Assembly (NCBI RefSeq): GCF_000143535.2
Contig: NC_037317.1
Location: 930,001-994,000 of the forward strand
Direction of reading: 5' to 3'
DNA: 64,000 nucleotides
Source of the DNA: Botrytis cinerea B05.10
Lineage: Eukaryota; Ascomycota; Leotiomycetes; Helotiales; Sclerotiniaceae
Shown here: positions 34,682 through 47,900 of the stretch, one piece after another
Layout of the letters: each line of letters starts with the position of its first letter
Numbering within the stretch: the stretch's first letter is position 1
Translations under genes and position numbers: made by a program
The notes under the pieces: generated by a model
What the model was told of the DNA's origin: nothing
The model's database searches: none
Seen by the model: only the letters and a program-made list of their open reading frames with translations

Positions 34682-37126
34682 ATGGATACTAGCTACTTAT
34701 CGTCGCAGGTCTCGACGATCATAGATCAGCTTCATGGCTTGTTCGACGAAATTGGTGTTCCGTCGCGGGAACGAGAGAGTCGAGAATCAGAGGTATGTAG
34801 TGTTTACTTGGCTTGGAAAGAAGAAAGTAGTGAAACCTAACATTTTTAGTTATTCGCTGCCCTCTCCGAGACCTTACACAACCAAGTACGATTGGTTGAG
34901 ACCGAGAAAAATGATTTAACAGAAGAAGCTCGCCGTATTATTACAACAATTAAGCAGATGGAAGCTTCCCTCGATGATGATAAAGATCACCATGAATATG
35001 AACCCGAAGATGAGGATCTCCAAATTACTTATCCCTTGACACAATGTCTACAAGTATTAAAAGAAAAACACCTTCATATGTCAAAGATACATAGAGAGAG
35101 ATTTGAACAGGTCAAGAGTAAGTTTTGAGTTTTCCTTCACTTTGACACTAGACTGTACTGACACATCGTAGAACTTGTTCAAGCTCTCGAGTCTTACTCG
35201 TCCCATTTAGAGCCATCGTTCATTAAAATCGAACTCCCGCCCACATCATTGAACGCGAGTATTCCTCCCACATTCGACCTTTCAAATAACTATGTAAGCG
35301 ATCTCGATGACGAATTCACCCGCGTTTACGAAGAGTACACCCGCCGCGTCGCATTAGTAAAGGCTACTGCGGAGAATATTATTCAGCTATGGGCCGAGCT
35401 TGGCACGCCACAGGCTCAGACCGACAGCGCAATTGTTAAGTACTATCGCGATGCGCCAGAGCAACTTGGTTTGCACGAAGATGATATTTCCAGGTTGCGC
35501 ATGAAGCAAAGCAAATTGGTAGAAGAGAAGAAGAGTCGAGAGAAGCGCTTGAGAGATCTACGTACTACAGTCGAGGCTTTGTGGGCAAAGCTGGGCATCG
35601 ATGAATTTGAACAGAAACGATTTTTGAACGGTAACCGAGGGTGTGGCCTACGACAGATCAACGAATTCGAAGATGAATTGTCAAGATTGAATGAGCTCAA
35701 GAGACAAAATCTACATCTCTTTGTTGAGGATGCCCGATACAAATTACAAGAGCTATGGGATGGCCTGTTCTTTTCTGAGGAAGAGATGCTCGACTTCACT
35801 CCCGCATTCTCGGATGTCTACAGTGATGCTCTTCTAGAGGCTCACGAACAAGAAATCGGCCGTCTTGAGGTCCTCAAAGAACAACGCGCGCCCACTTTAG
35901 CTCTCATCGAGGAACATCGATCACTGGTCAAAGACAGAGATGATCTTCAAGCATCATCACAAGATGCAAGTCGTTTGATGATGCGTGGTCAAAAGGGCGA
36001 AAAACGTGATCCAACACGTTTGTTGCGCGAGGAAAAGATGAGAAAGAGAATCGCTAAAGACTTACCAAAGATTGCAGCAAAATTGAGAAGTGTTCTAGAG
36101 GAGTGGGAGGAAGAATATGGCCGTCCGTTTATGGTTCATGGTGAACGATATCTTGATGAATTGGAAGCTTCTGAAGCCAAAACTGCTCCAGGACCACGTT
36201 CAAAAACACCAGCTGGTCCACCTCCAAGTACCATGAAGCCGCCTCCAAAAACTGTTGTCAAGGCTGGAACATTGGGTCGCTCCAACAGCGCACCAAGACC
36301 TGCCCCACCAAATAGATCCGGTGCCAAAACACCTACCGCAGGAGGAACAATCAAAAGACATCAATCTTCCGCCTCAGTATCCGCAGCAAGTGGTATGAAG
36401 TCACCTTCTAGGCTCCCAAATCGTATACCTTTGTCAAGTCTTAAACTTCCCAGCTCTCCAGAGCGCGATCGACGAACTGGATCTATCCGTCCCGAATCAA
36501 GACAAGCGACTAGCACAATTCGGGGCAAAATGGGTCCACCGCCATCAAGAGCTCCACCCCCAAAGATGCGTGAGCTATTTGAACCGCCACCTTCAGCTCC
36601 TCCCACTCAAACATATTATCATCGCAATGAGAGCTTTAACTCTTCAACTGGTAGCGTTCGACCAGTCTCTCCCGACGATGTATTCGAGGCACCAAAAGCT
36701 AAGGAAAGGCCTCAATCATATCAAGACTTGAGAGCATCAATGCGATCAAATTTCGGCCAATCGTTAACTTATGGATCCGCGCCACCTTCTAGCAGCCGTC
36801 AACTTTCCACTACATCTAGCTCTGCGAATACCGGCTCTGGCTCTGAGAACTGGGAAACGTATGGAGATGTATCTGAGACTGAGCCAGAAGAAGACTCGAA
36901 TGAGGATTATTTTGCGAAACTTCGAGCTGCTAGAGCAAACCGATACACTCCAGATGATGAAGCTCCTCCATTTCGTGGCAGTGCTACTATAAACAGTAGT
37001 ATGATGAAGAAAAAGGGCTATCCACTTTACAAAGGACCTGCTGGACAAGTTCTTAGTAACGATAGATTGTGCACACGAATTGTTTCTGGGAGTGAAGCTA
37101 ACTGGACTGATGAAGATGCTTTTTAA
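34682..37126 (+). CDS. ase1: Ase1/PRC1/MAP65-family microtubule bundling protein
   Basis: Exons 34682-34792, 34850-35117 and 35172-37126 join to 2334 nt (777 aa). The N-terminal 430 residues are mostly helical and coiled-coil, with the family features LWAELGTP, VEALWAKLGI, LNELKRQNLHLFVEDARYKL, QELWDGLFFSEEE and EEEYGRPFMVHGERYLDEL. The last is the conserved spectrin-fold and microtubule-binding core of MAP65/Ase1/PRC1. These dimers crosslink antiparallel microtubules in the anaphase spindle midzone. The C-terminal 340 residues are Pro/Ser/basic and disordered, with several S/T-P sites (for example SKTPAG, AKTPTA, VRPVSPDD), as expected for Cdk control in this family. The protein ends WTDEDAF. 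The short first exon is fixed by frame and by a hydrophobic heptad continuing across the junction. Confidence 0.92.
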
Positions 37127-38524
37127 GCGAATAAGATTTTGAGCACAAATGGCGGTTGGCGTTCGTGGGTTTCTTCAATTGAACTATTATAAGTCTTTAC
37201 TTACTTACTTGTCGTTAACGGCTTCAATTGGCCTCGACAGATTTCATTTCTTGTACTTTTTCTTCTTTCAAGCAAGCATAGGATATTTTTCTGGTACGAC
37301 TGTCATGCTTCGTGTATGATTGGAACGGCCTATTTTTTTTCTACTGATTTTGTTTCTCAAACATACCATCTTGCGCTTTCTTTGCAGCAACATTTCATTT
37401 TTGTAACAGGTCTGGGAGGGATATGTAGGAGTAAAATGGAGGGATGGATCAGTGAGAGATTGGCGGCATGGCCTTGGATTGGATGGTTGGGTTGGATTGA
37501 GGGATGCATTAGGCGTTTTCCTATGAATCACACATATTCTATGAGATGAGTGGATGTGGATATCAAGGTCTTGTCATGTAGCTAAATATCAAATATGAAA
37601 TGAGATATCACATGAAAGTTTTCGTTTGGATGTGATTTGGATTTGAATGTGAAATTGCGAATGTGAAATGTTCGAGGTTTTCTTTTCTCCTTGAATTGGA
37701 GAGACTTTTGCTTTTCGATAACTATTTCAAACTCTCGCGCACTGGTATTGTTTACATGTATGTTCTATGTATGTATCTATGTAAGATCACATCCATTACG
37801 TACGTATGACAATCTCCTCGAGCTCTCTTTGCCACTCTAACATTCCTTCTTTCAATAATAGGATGCATGGCTGAGCATGGATTTAGTTTCCATTCTCTCG
37901 CTTGTTTACTGGGATATATTGCGGGAAGCTTCTCTTTGGGAAAGGGAAGAGACCGAATTCTTTTGCTTTTTATTACGGAGTACAACTCCCCTCCCCCCCT
38001 CTATACGTCTCTATTTCTCCCTTGCGAGATTGCGATCTTTGTGTGTGATATGCATATGCATATGCATATGCAGTATCCCTTTTTTTTTGTTTCCGTCTTA
38101 TTTTTTGGGTACTTCTGATTGATGTCCCTGGTATACATGTGGTGCACTGGAACCTAGATGTTCGTTGTTGAATAGTGGGTTCGTAATGCTGCGCGCATCG
38201 TATGTAGATGAGAGGGGGGAATTTGGTGAGTAATAAGTGCGGAAGGAAGATATTACCGTGTGTGAAATATTGAGGTAGCTCTGAGAGTACTGTTTTGGAG
38301 GTTTCAAATTTCAATGAATTGATTGATTGTGTGCATGGATTTTATGATGTCTTCATAATTTTCATTATAGTTTAGTATGATAGTCACATGTTTGGGTAAT
38401 GCAATACCCCCTATTAGCATTTCCGAATCCGGACAACTGGTATCTTAACTTGATCGGATTTGCCAACTCCAGATATAATGACCCCCCTCATTGAAATCCA
38501 ACCAACCCCTAATTCACAAACCGC
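37127..38524. other. Convergent intergenic region, Ase1 / LIG4
   Basis: 1.4 kb of T-rich DNA between converging genes. It includes an (ATATGC)n run at 38047-38071 and a T8 run at 38081-38088. No coding signal. Confidence 0.6.
38047..38071. repeat. (ATATGC)n palindromic microsatellite
   Basis: About four ATATGC units; the unit contains self-complementary GCATATGC, so the run can form a hairpin. Confidence 0.85.
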
Positions 38525-41500
38525 TTAAACCAAATACGGAGCTTCATCCACTTTCTTCTCGTTTTTCCAGGAATCGCGGATCCATCTCCAGCTCAAAAGA
38601 TACGGTGAGCATGCGCCGAGTTCCTTTTTGATTTCCCTCAGTCTCTCCTGTTTATCGTCCGCGAAGAAAATATGCGTAACGCCCTCCTCCCTAACTTTTC
38701 TTTCAATATCGATATTTTCTTCCTCCACAATCTTCCCACTGGCAATCCTGAAATGTTCAAATTCGATCCGCACATTGAGATCCATGTCAAACGTCATTAA
38801 TTCCCCCACCACAAAAATTGCCTTGCAGCCCCAAAACATGCTCCCTTTAAATTCCGTCATATCCACGCCTTGCTTCACCAGCATATCTTGTAGATATTTC
38901 GTCAGGGTTTTGCCTTCAACTCGAGCCATGCTCTCTATAATTCCTTTGTATTCCAGCGGTCCCACGTCCCGGCAATATGGATCACCATGTTCATCCGAGT
39001 TTGCTTCGATCTCTTCAGTGTCTTCTTCCCTGCAATATAGCATATGGATCATCTCGAACGGAATGATGAATCTAGATGTTCTCCCCTGTGCAGCATCTGA
39101 TTCCCTTTGCGCAATGGCGTGTATTACCCATTGCGGTTTAACGATACTAGTCTTCTTGGCGTTCATGAGAGCGGCGACTTTAACCACGCGTTTATCGGCT
39201 ATGACGATTATATCTTCTTTGGAAGCTGGAGATTGATAGATACTTCCTCCATTTTCCTTGATGAGTTTTTCGACTTCAACCTTGGATTTCTTGGAAGGAT
39301 GAATCATCTCGCTTAAAACGCAGAAGTTGAGTCCCTTGAATACATCCGTGTTTGGTCCTGCATATTCTGTTTTCCCAACATCTTCTGTGCCCGCGATAAT
39401 GCGTTCTCTCTTGACTCGCTTCGAACCTCTTTTCTTCTTATCCACTCTGAATTCGTCTTCTTTTCCCTCCTCAACTTTGGCTTTTAATTCCATAAATTCT
39501 TCAATTGAAAGTGCACTCTTCCAATCTTTGTCCGGACGTAAACGTTTGAAACGTGGAAATCGTAATGTGTAATTTGTGCGGAAAGAGTCGGATATGCCTA
39601 CTGATGCAGCTTTGACTTCAACAACGATTGACTCGTCGGCTTTGATCCAGACATCTGGTCGTTCTCTTTCTTGATGAGAGCCGGCTAATTCTATGAATTC
39701 TGTAGGTGGGGATTTGATGTCCCATTTATGCCATTTTCCATCGGTTTGATGACGGATAGTAGCATAGTCATCTGTATTAAACCCACCGCCTACTTTGAAG
39801 AAGGAGAAACATTTCATGGGGTTTGCTCCTGTTTTGTGATTTAGTTTTCGTTTGCCAATTGTAAAAGGGGGGGCAATCATACCAGTTTTGATTTGTTTCT
39901 CATCAACACGTAGACCGCACAAGAATGATGATAAATTTCCTCCACGATGACCTGATCCATAATATCCACCAATGATTATGCAATCCAAAGATTCTCCAAA
40001 TCCAGTCATGTATTCAGGTTTAACCTTCATCCAATCGTCATTACGACTGTTAAGTCTATACATTGATTGTGGATTCTTCAACACCAGTCCTTCAGAGCCC
40101 TCAGCCACGATTTTCCGCAAAGCAGGATCGATTTCAGAAGCCGATTTAGCAGGTTTAAAATCGTGTTTTTCGATTCGACCCTCAACATTATGGACCGCTG
40201 CCTCCAATGCGTTTCGCCTATCCCTCAAAGTATGTTTTGTGATATTATCACCATTCAAAAATAAGCAGTCGAAGACCTTGAATACTGGTCTAGTAGCTGT
40301 AGCCGAGAATGGATCTTTACCTCCTGATATTGCGGCTGTCTTCAGAGTGCCAAATGCCACTATCTTGTTCGTAATGGGGTCCCAGGTGATCATTTCGCCA
40401 TCCAATATAATACTAGTTACTCTTGGATCAAAAGCCTTTTTCATATGTCTTGTCAGTGCCGCATTGTCATCTTCGAAATTATTTCCATAGAGATATGTAT
40501 AATCTTTGCCTTTTCGAGACCACCATGTGAATCGGCGACCCCCTGGCATATCATCATTTTCTTCCATGTGCATTTGGATTCTTTCGCCGTCTAATTTCTC
40601 TTCGATCCAAAATTCGACCTCTTTACTTTTACCCTTGGTATCTTGAGGGCACATTTTTTCCACCATTTTATCAAATGAAGGTGCCATAAATTGTGCAAGT
40701 TGAGGTTGAAAACATGATCCCAATTCCACGCCTGTCTCATCAGCTTCCAAGGTGACATCGGGATCTGTGAGTTCCCAACAAACTCTACGGAGACTAGAAG
40801 AGACATTAAAAAGCGCTTCTCCATCTGGATGCCAAAGCTACAGAAGCAAATTAGTAAAGCCACAGAAACATTCGACATCGACTTACATTAAGAAACGTCT
40901 TTTCCGAAGCCCCGATTTTCATCTGTCGAAGAATCATTCGAATTAACCAGACCAATTCAGTCGGATTCATCCGCTGATAAAATTCTCGAAAAATGGGCAA
41001 CTGAATATCTTCTTTTTGCGCCGAAGCAAGTTTATCAAGCATCTCATTAACTTCCCCGATAGTCATATTTCCAACCTTCTGTCGCATTGGTCTTTTCGAT
41101 AAAACCTCATAACATCTACCCGGAAAATCCCCCGAATTAGCACTCGGGGGACCTCGCGCCGGAAGCTTCCAATTCATAAGATTATACCCATCATCTGAAT
41201 CCTTAGATAAATTTAAAAGCTTGATAATGAGTTTTGCAACCGAAGCTTCTTTGAGCCCGTACATAACTCTATCGCGATCTTTTTCCGGGATAATCAAGCG
41301 TAAAGCAGGGAAGAAATCATCGCCAACTTGGTCGCGCCATCGCGACATAAATCGAATGATGATGTTCCTTCGTATTTCATTAGGAGAAAGGTTATTAGGT
41401 CCATGTGGTCCTGATTTTTTGCGTGCAGTGGCTGGACCTGGCTTTTTATTCTTGTTGGCCTCAAGAGGATCGAAGAGTGATTGGAATAACTCATGAAATG

Positions 41501-41704
41501 GTAATGTTTTTCCATGATTATGAGGACGATTTGGATATCTTTCTTTCTATTAGATTTTAATTATAACTAGATTGAACTGAATTGCTCGACTTACTTGTCG
41601 TTAAGCTCCTCTTTACTAATGGCGCTATGAGCATATTGACGTTCATCGTCGGCTATAGCCTCAGCGTCAGGCCTTTTGTTTCTATTCTGTTGACTCGAAG
41701 ACAT
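38525..41704 (-). CDS. lig4: DNA ligase IV (non-homologous end joining)
   Basis: Exons 41704-41595, 41538-40887 and 40837-38525 join to 3075 nt (1024 aa). Order: N-terminal DNA-binding domain, nucleotidyltransferase core, OB fold, then two BRCT domains. The adenylation motif EEKLDGERIQMH places the active Lys at about 335. The other ligase motifs are ILDGEM, EGLVLKNP and WMKVKPEYM. The tail has GLNFCVLSEMIHPSKKSKVE (BRCT 1) and CSPYLLSWRWIRDSW (BRCT 2 end). With Xrcc4/Lif1 it seals double-strand breaks in NHEJ. The first intron uses acceptor AAAG at 41539 because the nearer TAG breaks the frame. It is the last intact gene before the pseudogene region. Confidence 0.97.
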
Positions 41705-42298
41705 GATTCATGGTGTTGAGTATAATCAGAACTGAAATGATTGAAAGTTGATGCTTTAAGAAGACCGTTTCGAGACCCAAAAGCTTACGGTTGCCTAGCT
41801 AAGCGCGAAATTGACAGGTTGTCACGTGAACTTTGTCGTCTGCTCGCGGCTCTTCTTCGGTTCCAACCACTGAAATAAATACTTTAATAATTAGAGCTTT
41901 GTGCCAGTCCATACCAGAACCATTTTTTCCCACGACACTCACTATCTCTACTAAAAGTTTAGTACAGCATTAGTACAGCATTTCGACTCAACATCCGTAC
42001 CAGCTCTTTGTAATATGATCTTTAACCTACTACTCTGCTATAAGGTTACGCTTGAGTGACTTGACAGGAAAAACCCCCCCAACGTGATATAAACTGTAAA
42101 GAGATACAGTTTGATTTGTACATTCAGAGATTGCGTGTCGAAACCTACCAGTGAAGGAAATGTCACCGAGAACTATGAGTTGAATGGCTACTTCCGGTAC
42201 TTTACCCAGCCCAAGCTGTTTATGATTGTGTTCTGGGTAGAGAGGCAGTATGGTTACCTCCAGTTTTTCTGACTAGTATGTTTGGGAAGTCAGGGTGG
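41705..42298. other. Intergenic: LIG4 promoter and SDR pseudogene 3' flank
   Basis: 594 bp with no ORF of note. It contains the upstream region of the ligase gene and marks the left border of the decayed cluster. Confidence 0.55.
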
Positions 42299-43472
42299 CT
42301 ATGCAATCATTGCAATGCAATCTTCAATGTTCTCTAGTTGCATGCATACAACCAACTTGTTGGTTGTATCACGATTTGCTTTGATCTGCTTCTCACACCA
42401 TTCCCACAGCTCTTTTCCCTTGCCCTTCTCAATGACCTCATAGATATCCTTCCTAGGATTGATCTCTTGCACTCTCCCCCATGGTATGATGTAAGAACCT
42501 TGGTTGGCCTCCGTTATCTCCTTGCTCAAACCTGCAAATAGCGTTGTGTAAGCTCCCATTTTTGGGGGGTACAAAATCCTGTTCACAAACAACATCATGA
42601 GCCTGCTCTGCGTGTGATAGATATTTGTCTGCAAGTTGCCTGGGTTTTGCACCACCTAACGAAATCAAGGTCAGCATCGCCATCTCGATAATTTATGATG
42701 CTTAAACCGAAATGGAAGAAATTCCAATTCTAGGTAGAAACTTCTGTCTGGGGAGAGGGGGTGGGGACTCTGCCAGTGGAATGAATATAACTTACGCTGA
42801 TAACGCTATCTTTACCGTAGCGCTTACTCGTTTCGTTGAAATGATCACATTCGCTGCTTTCGAAACGGCATAGTTGATGTATGCATCTTTTGTCCCGCCA
42901 GCTTCAAGATCTTTGAGGTTATACCCTCCTGGTGGAGAACTTCCTTACATCATCCAAGAACTTGTCCAGATGACTCTGACGCTGGCTTTTGGTGAGGATG
43001 TAGCAGCTGTGCGAAGCTGTGGGTGAAGAAGCTGGGTCAGAAGCAGCGGAGCAATGACGTTTACTCCTATATGAAGCTCAATTCCTTGCTTTGTCTTCGA
43101 CCCTACCGGCTCGCCACCAACACCAGCGTTGTTCAACAAGATATCTAGGCGCGTCTTTTGCTTGGCGAATTTTTGGGCAGCGCTCCGAACGCTGTTCAAA
43201 TCGCTTAAATCGAGATGGAGAAATTTGAGGCGCGAGGCATTAGATGGGTCACTTGATGTGATTATCTTGGTCGCTTCTGCGGCTCGCTCTTCGGAGCGAC
43301 TAGCCATATAGACGGTGGCACCGGTAGGGTACAGCATCTTTATAAGCTCAAAACCAACGCCTTGATTGCCACCCGTGATGATAAAGACCTTGCCTGTTTG
43401 CGCGCCGACATCTTTCTCTGTGAAGGTAGGAGCAGGTGGAAAATATTGTGTTTTCATAGAAGCAAATACCAT
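42299..43472 (-). pseudogene. Short-chain dehydrogenase/reductase with a nonsense codon and a 1-nt deletion
   Basis: The remnant has two exons, 43472-42796 and 42655-42299 (intron 42795-42656, GTAAGT...GTTAG). Exon 1 is 677 nt where 678 would keep phase. It encodes an NAD(P)-binding Rossmann start (GKVFIITGGNQGVGFELIKM, so TGxxxGxG), NNAG (LLNNAGVGGEP) and the active-site YxxxK (YAVSK, in YINYAVSKAANVI). In-frame TAA at 42945-42947 interrupts after WTSSWMM, yet the same frame continues with SPPGGYNLKDL. One base is missing near 42836, after which the frame moves to KRYGKDSVIS and then QNPGNLQTNI. The C-terminus (SYIIPWGRVQEI...LWEWCEKQI) is typical of the fungal Bli-4/retinol-dehydrogenase-like SDRs. 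An intact copy would be about 344 aa. Confidence 0.85.
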
Positions 43473-44500
43473 GTTTGAAGATTACCGACGATCGTGTGTT
43501 CAAGAAAGTGGCATCAATTTTCTGAATTGGTGGTGTAGGAATTAATGACTTGAAATTTTGGAGGAAACAGATGAAGAGCTACAGATACAAGGAGCTTTCG
43601 GCAAGAATGTCCTTTGTTGTAGCATGTTGGCTTGTGGCTACAGTCATTTATCCCGGCCCTGCCTGTGTCTAGAAATGGTAATGTTGCCGGCGCTAAATAA
43701 TGGCATGCTGAACAGGAGAGGCGTTCGGGGCCATTCAGCCACGTCGTTTTCGATAGAAAATTATAATTAATCATTGCTACCTTCTTAGAGTTAATCGCAG
43801 TTCTTTCAATTGAGAATAGATTGCAGCACCTTAAGTTACATCAATTTCTGCAAGTCCGGGGGATTGGAAATATGGTGTATAATTGGAGCAAGGTAGCATT
43901 TGTATCCGAGTGCAGGACCCCTGATGCCCCCTTCAACATCACTGATGTGGGGCCCAAGCTTTTAATGTGTAGGGCTAGCGAGAAACCTACCTAAGTAGAT
44001 AGGTAACCGGCGCTTCTACTACATATTCATGGTCGAGACGAGCTACATGAGGCACAGTGCAGCTATCATTGACAGAGCGCTCATATTTGGCAGATATTGA
44101 GGCACTTCAGAGGCGAAAACAGTATTCGAATCAAAATTTAGCTAAGCTAGAATTAAATGAAAGTTTCTATTTTCCGCACGGCATCACCAACGGGAAAGAT
44201 TTGCACGTCGAAGGATATCACTGACAGGTGATCTCGTATCACTACTGATGGTCTAATTAATACTATAGTATCCTGATGGAAGAATTATTTCTGTCGTATC
44301 CAGAGAGAGCTATAGCTAGCACTGTAACCACACCACTATGATTTCAGAAGCATAGGTAGGTCGGCTCGACGGCGATGACTTTGTGGGTTGCGTATCATTG
44401 TATGATTTCAAGGCACAGCTGGGGGTTTCTCTAAGCTCTCGTAGTGCTAGATCTGAGAGGTTAGAAGGATAAGGCTCCTCTCTACGTCTCATAAGCCCTG
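43473..44500. other. Intergenic within the decayed cluster
   Basis: About 1 kb between the SDR and oxidoreductase remnants. It includes a TAGGTA-type inverted motif (CCTACCTAAGTAGATAGG, 43986-44003) and TAGGTAGGTC at 44354. I see no trace of PKS ketosynthase or acyltransferase sequence here. Confidence 0.55.
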
Positions 44501-44559
44501 CAACAGCCTGCCCGGATTTTTTTGCGTGTTTTCAAGTTTCCACTCTCCTTTGCACTTTC

Positions 44560-44854
44560 CAAGATCTTATTCAAAAAAAAAAAAAAAAGGTCATTATCTT
44601 TCTGCCTTAGTATTGCTATCGGTAGCTGTAGTTGCCTTTGCTTCTCCATTCCACGATGATAGCAAATGTCGACTCCTGCCTGGTGGCCCCCAGTGGCCAT
44701 CTGTATCTGACTGGTCCAAATTGAATTCAGGCGTAGAGGGTAGACTGATTGCCACTGTACCCCTTGCCAGCGTTTGCCACAATCCCACGTACATCGAGGC
44801 TGAGTGTCTTGCACTTCAAGAAAGCTGGCCGTTTTCTCAGACACAGTACGTCTT
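44560..44854 (+). pseudogene. N-terminal stub of a secreted FAD-linked (berberine-bridge type) oxidoreductase
   Basis: The frame encodes a hydrophobic signal-like segment (YLSALVLLSVAVVAFASPF) and then CRLLPGGPQWPSVSDWSKLN, GRLIATVPLASVCHNP, TYIEAECLALQESW. This is the characteristic opening of fungal FAD-linked oxidoreductases: Cys, P-G-D/G, W-P-S, W..LN, G-R-L-I..P-L/I. A GTACGT donor follows SQT at 44848. The next exon, with the FAD-binding PP-loop domain, is absent, and polyketide synthase sequence begins about 70 bp later. No ATG is found at the expected place; a poly-A run (44574-44588) lies where the start should be. Only about 90 residues of an approximately 500-residue enzyme remain. 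Confidence 0.7.
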
Positions 44855-44920
44855 CCTATGTATTGTTACATTGCACACGAGCAATGGTGAATCAATCCCT
44901 CTTATTTTGGCAACAAAATT

Positions 44921-47900
44921 CAATCGGAACTGAGTGCCGAAGAAAGGGTGATCAACACTGTAGAATTTCCAAATGACAGTGGTTTATCCAAGAACATTGC
45001 AAGTAGTCTGGTCGTATCCGGCTGGTCCATTGAACACCATGCTGCACCATTCACAAACATCTAACCCACTGTCATTCTCTTGGTTGTAGAGAACCATAGC
45101 TCTAATACACTAACAGGCATCTGCCCCGAGGCGTGGGATACACTTCAAAATCTTTTTGGTCCACAACGCCAAGTTCTTTGGGTGACGACAGGGTGTCAAA
45201 TGGAAGTGACAAATCCAGATGACGCCCTTGTTCTAGGGGTCATGAGAACCGTTCGTGCCAAAGAACCGACTGCAAGTTTAGTGACTCTAGATGTTGCAGG
45301 TCTTTCGGAGCAAGCAACTGTATCATCTATTGATAGAGTTTTGAAGAATGTGAACCTTTCAGTCCCACCGCAACTTTCAGACACAGAATACGTAGAGCGA
45401 CGCGGAGTGCTACACATCAGCAGAATTGTCCCTGATTATCTCATCGATCAAGCCGAAAAGAGTAACACATATGACGCAGAAGCGGTCTTGAAGCCTTTGC
45501 ATGAGTAGGAGACCTGTGTCAGACTTATTAACGATCAGGTCGTCGCATTAGATACTTTACACTACCAGAAAGTGTCAAAGGAGGAAATTCCTTTGCCAGG
45601 CGGATGTGCGGAAGTGGATATCTATGCAGCTTCGCTCAATTTCAAGGTATGGAGGATTCTCCACGTATTTTGTATTAGTATTGACAGACACAAAGGATCT
45701 AGCAATCGCAATGGGTCTCTCACAAGCCAATGAGCATCTGCCGGGCTTGGAGGGAGGTGGTATTATTCGACGTCTTGGTCAGAACACTGACTCATTGAAA
45801 GTTGGCCAGCGGGTAGTGGTCAGTAGAAAAAGCAGTTTCGCAAATAATCTTCAAAGCCCCGTCGAGGCAATCTATCTATTGCCAGATGACATGCCATACG
45901 AGACAAGTGCCCTAATTTTGTAAGCCAAGCTAGTATCAAACATACTGAATAACAGGATGCTTCTACTCTCCTCGGTGTATAATTTGCTTGTCTCTACGGG
46001 CTCATTGATCTAGCCAATGCCCAAAAAGGCCAGGTAAGTCACAGACTTTAGATGTTCAGTTACTTGGAAACAGAGCTGACAATGACAGAGTGTTTTGATT
46101 CACTCAGCAGCGGGATGTGTAGGCATTGCCGCAATTCAGCTTTGCAAGTATCATGGCACAGAGGTAGGGAGTAAAGGACAGAGCTGCTATGATCTAAAAA
46201 AAAAAAAAACCCGACGAATACAGATATTTGCCACTGTTGGCACAGAGGAGAAACGAAATTTTCTAATCCAAACATTTGCTCTTGCATCGGATCATATCTT
46301 TACTTCACGATCTATAGCATTTGAATCAGATCTCATGAAAACCACACATGGAAGGGGTGTAGATGTAGTGCTGGATTCCTTATCTAGCGATCTCCCAGAT
46401 GCATCATGGCGCTGCATTGCAGATAATGGAACATTTTTTGAGATTGGGAAGAAGGACATGGCCGACAGAAACAATCTCTCAATGGAGCCATTCTGTCGCA
46501 ATGCATCGTATCGCCCCATAGATATGTCGCTCGATAGTGTTCCATTGTCAACGATTGCCAGGTATGTTCACAAAATACTTGAAGTTCTTGATCTTGATTC
46601 GATGCTTACAGACGAGCAGACTACTTTCGCAGACCTTCAGCTTGATAGAGCAGGGTCATGTAAAGCCTATACAGCCTCGCACCAAATTTTCCTTCAAAGA
46701 TATCGGTGATGCATTTCGCTATATGCGAAGCGGTAATCACATTGAGAAGATAGTCATAACTGACGGCGAAGACAGAAATGTCAAGATACTTGCAGGTTTT
46801 ATCATGCACCGTCAAGAGACACACACTAATCTGTATACTTCCAGATTCGGCCATCAAAAATATCACTAAAACTGTGTAGCGATGCTTCTGACTTCATTGT
46901 TGGTGGATTGAAAGGTATATGTGGTAGTTTAGCCATGTACCTTAGCCTCCTCGGAGCTGAAAAATCTTGTCGTCATGCCAAGAAGTGGTTGCGATGATGA
47001 CATTTCCCAAAGCGTTCTATTCCAGTTGAAAGCTCTGGAAACAGATGTAGTAGTCATAAAAGGCGATGTTGTGAAGCTGGATGATGTGCGAGTTGCTCTC
47101 CAGAGAGCGATAAAGCCTATCGCTGGCATCGTTCAAGGAGTTATGCTTCTGAGAGTAAGTCATTTTAACCATTAATCACGTTCAATTGATAGACTCCTGG
47201 CAATTGTAGTATAAAATGTTTACGTTCATGAGCGATACTGAGTTCAGCGAAGCAATAAGACCAAAGCAACAAGGCACGTGGAACCTTCACAATACTGCTT
47301 TTCAGGAGGGTCTTGTGCTGGATTTCTTCACGATGCTCTCAAGCATATGCGGAGTGGTTGGGCAGACAGAGCAGGCCAACTACTCGGCTTCCAGTTCGTT
47401 CCTCGATACATTCTCAGTATACCGACAAGAACTCGGCTTAAAAGCTCGTTCCATTGATTTGGGCGTAATCGAAGATGTTGGATACGTAAGTTCGAACGAA
47501 AATGTCTCAAAGAAACTGAATACTCAACACTGGACACCCATAAACGAAAGTCTTCTGCACAAAATTCTGCGTTTCTCCATTCTTCAGCAAACATCCGCAC
47601 CGATCAGCGCCAATAGTACCACTCAAATGATTACCGGTGTTCCTGTCCCTCTACATCCCGATTCTTCTCTATAACGCGGGGATATGTTAAGAGATCCTCG
47701 CTTTGGTTTCCTCTCCTTCCAAGATTCTTTAATCCTTGCCACGGAACAGCATGAAAGCTCATCTGACGTACGAGTTCTATTTTCTCTCATCAAATCAAAA
47801 GCCAAGGGTGATGTAGTATTATCGATGACAATAGAAGTGATTAATCGACAATTCACAAAGAGCTTGAATCTAAGTGAGCCCATAGAGCCGACAAAGCCAT

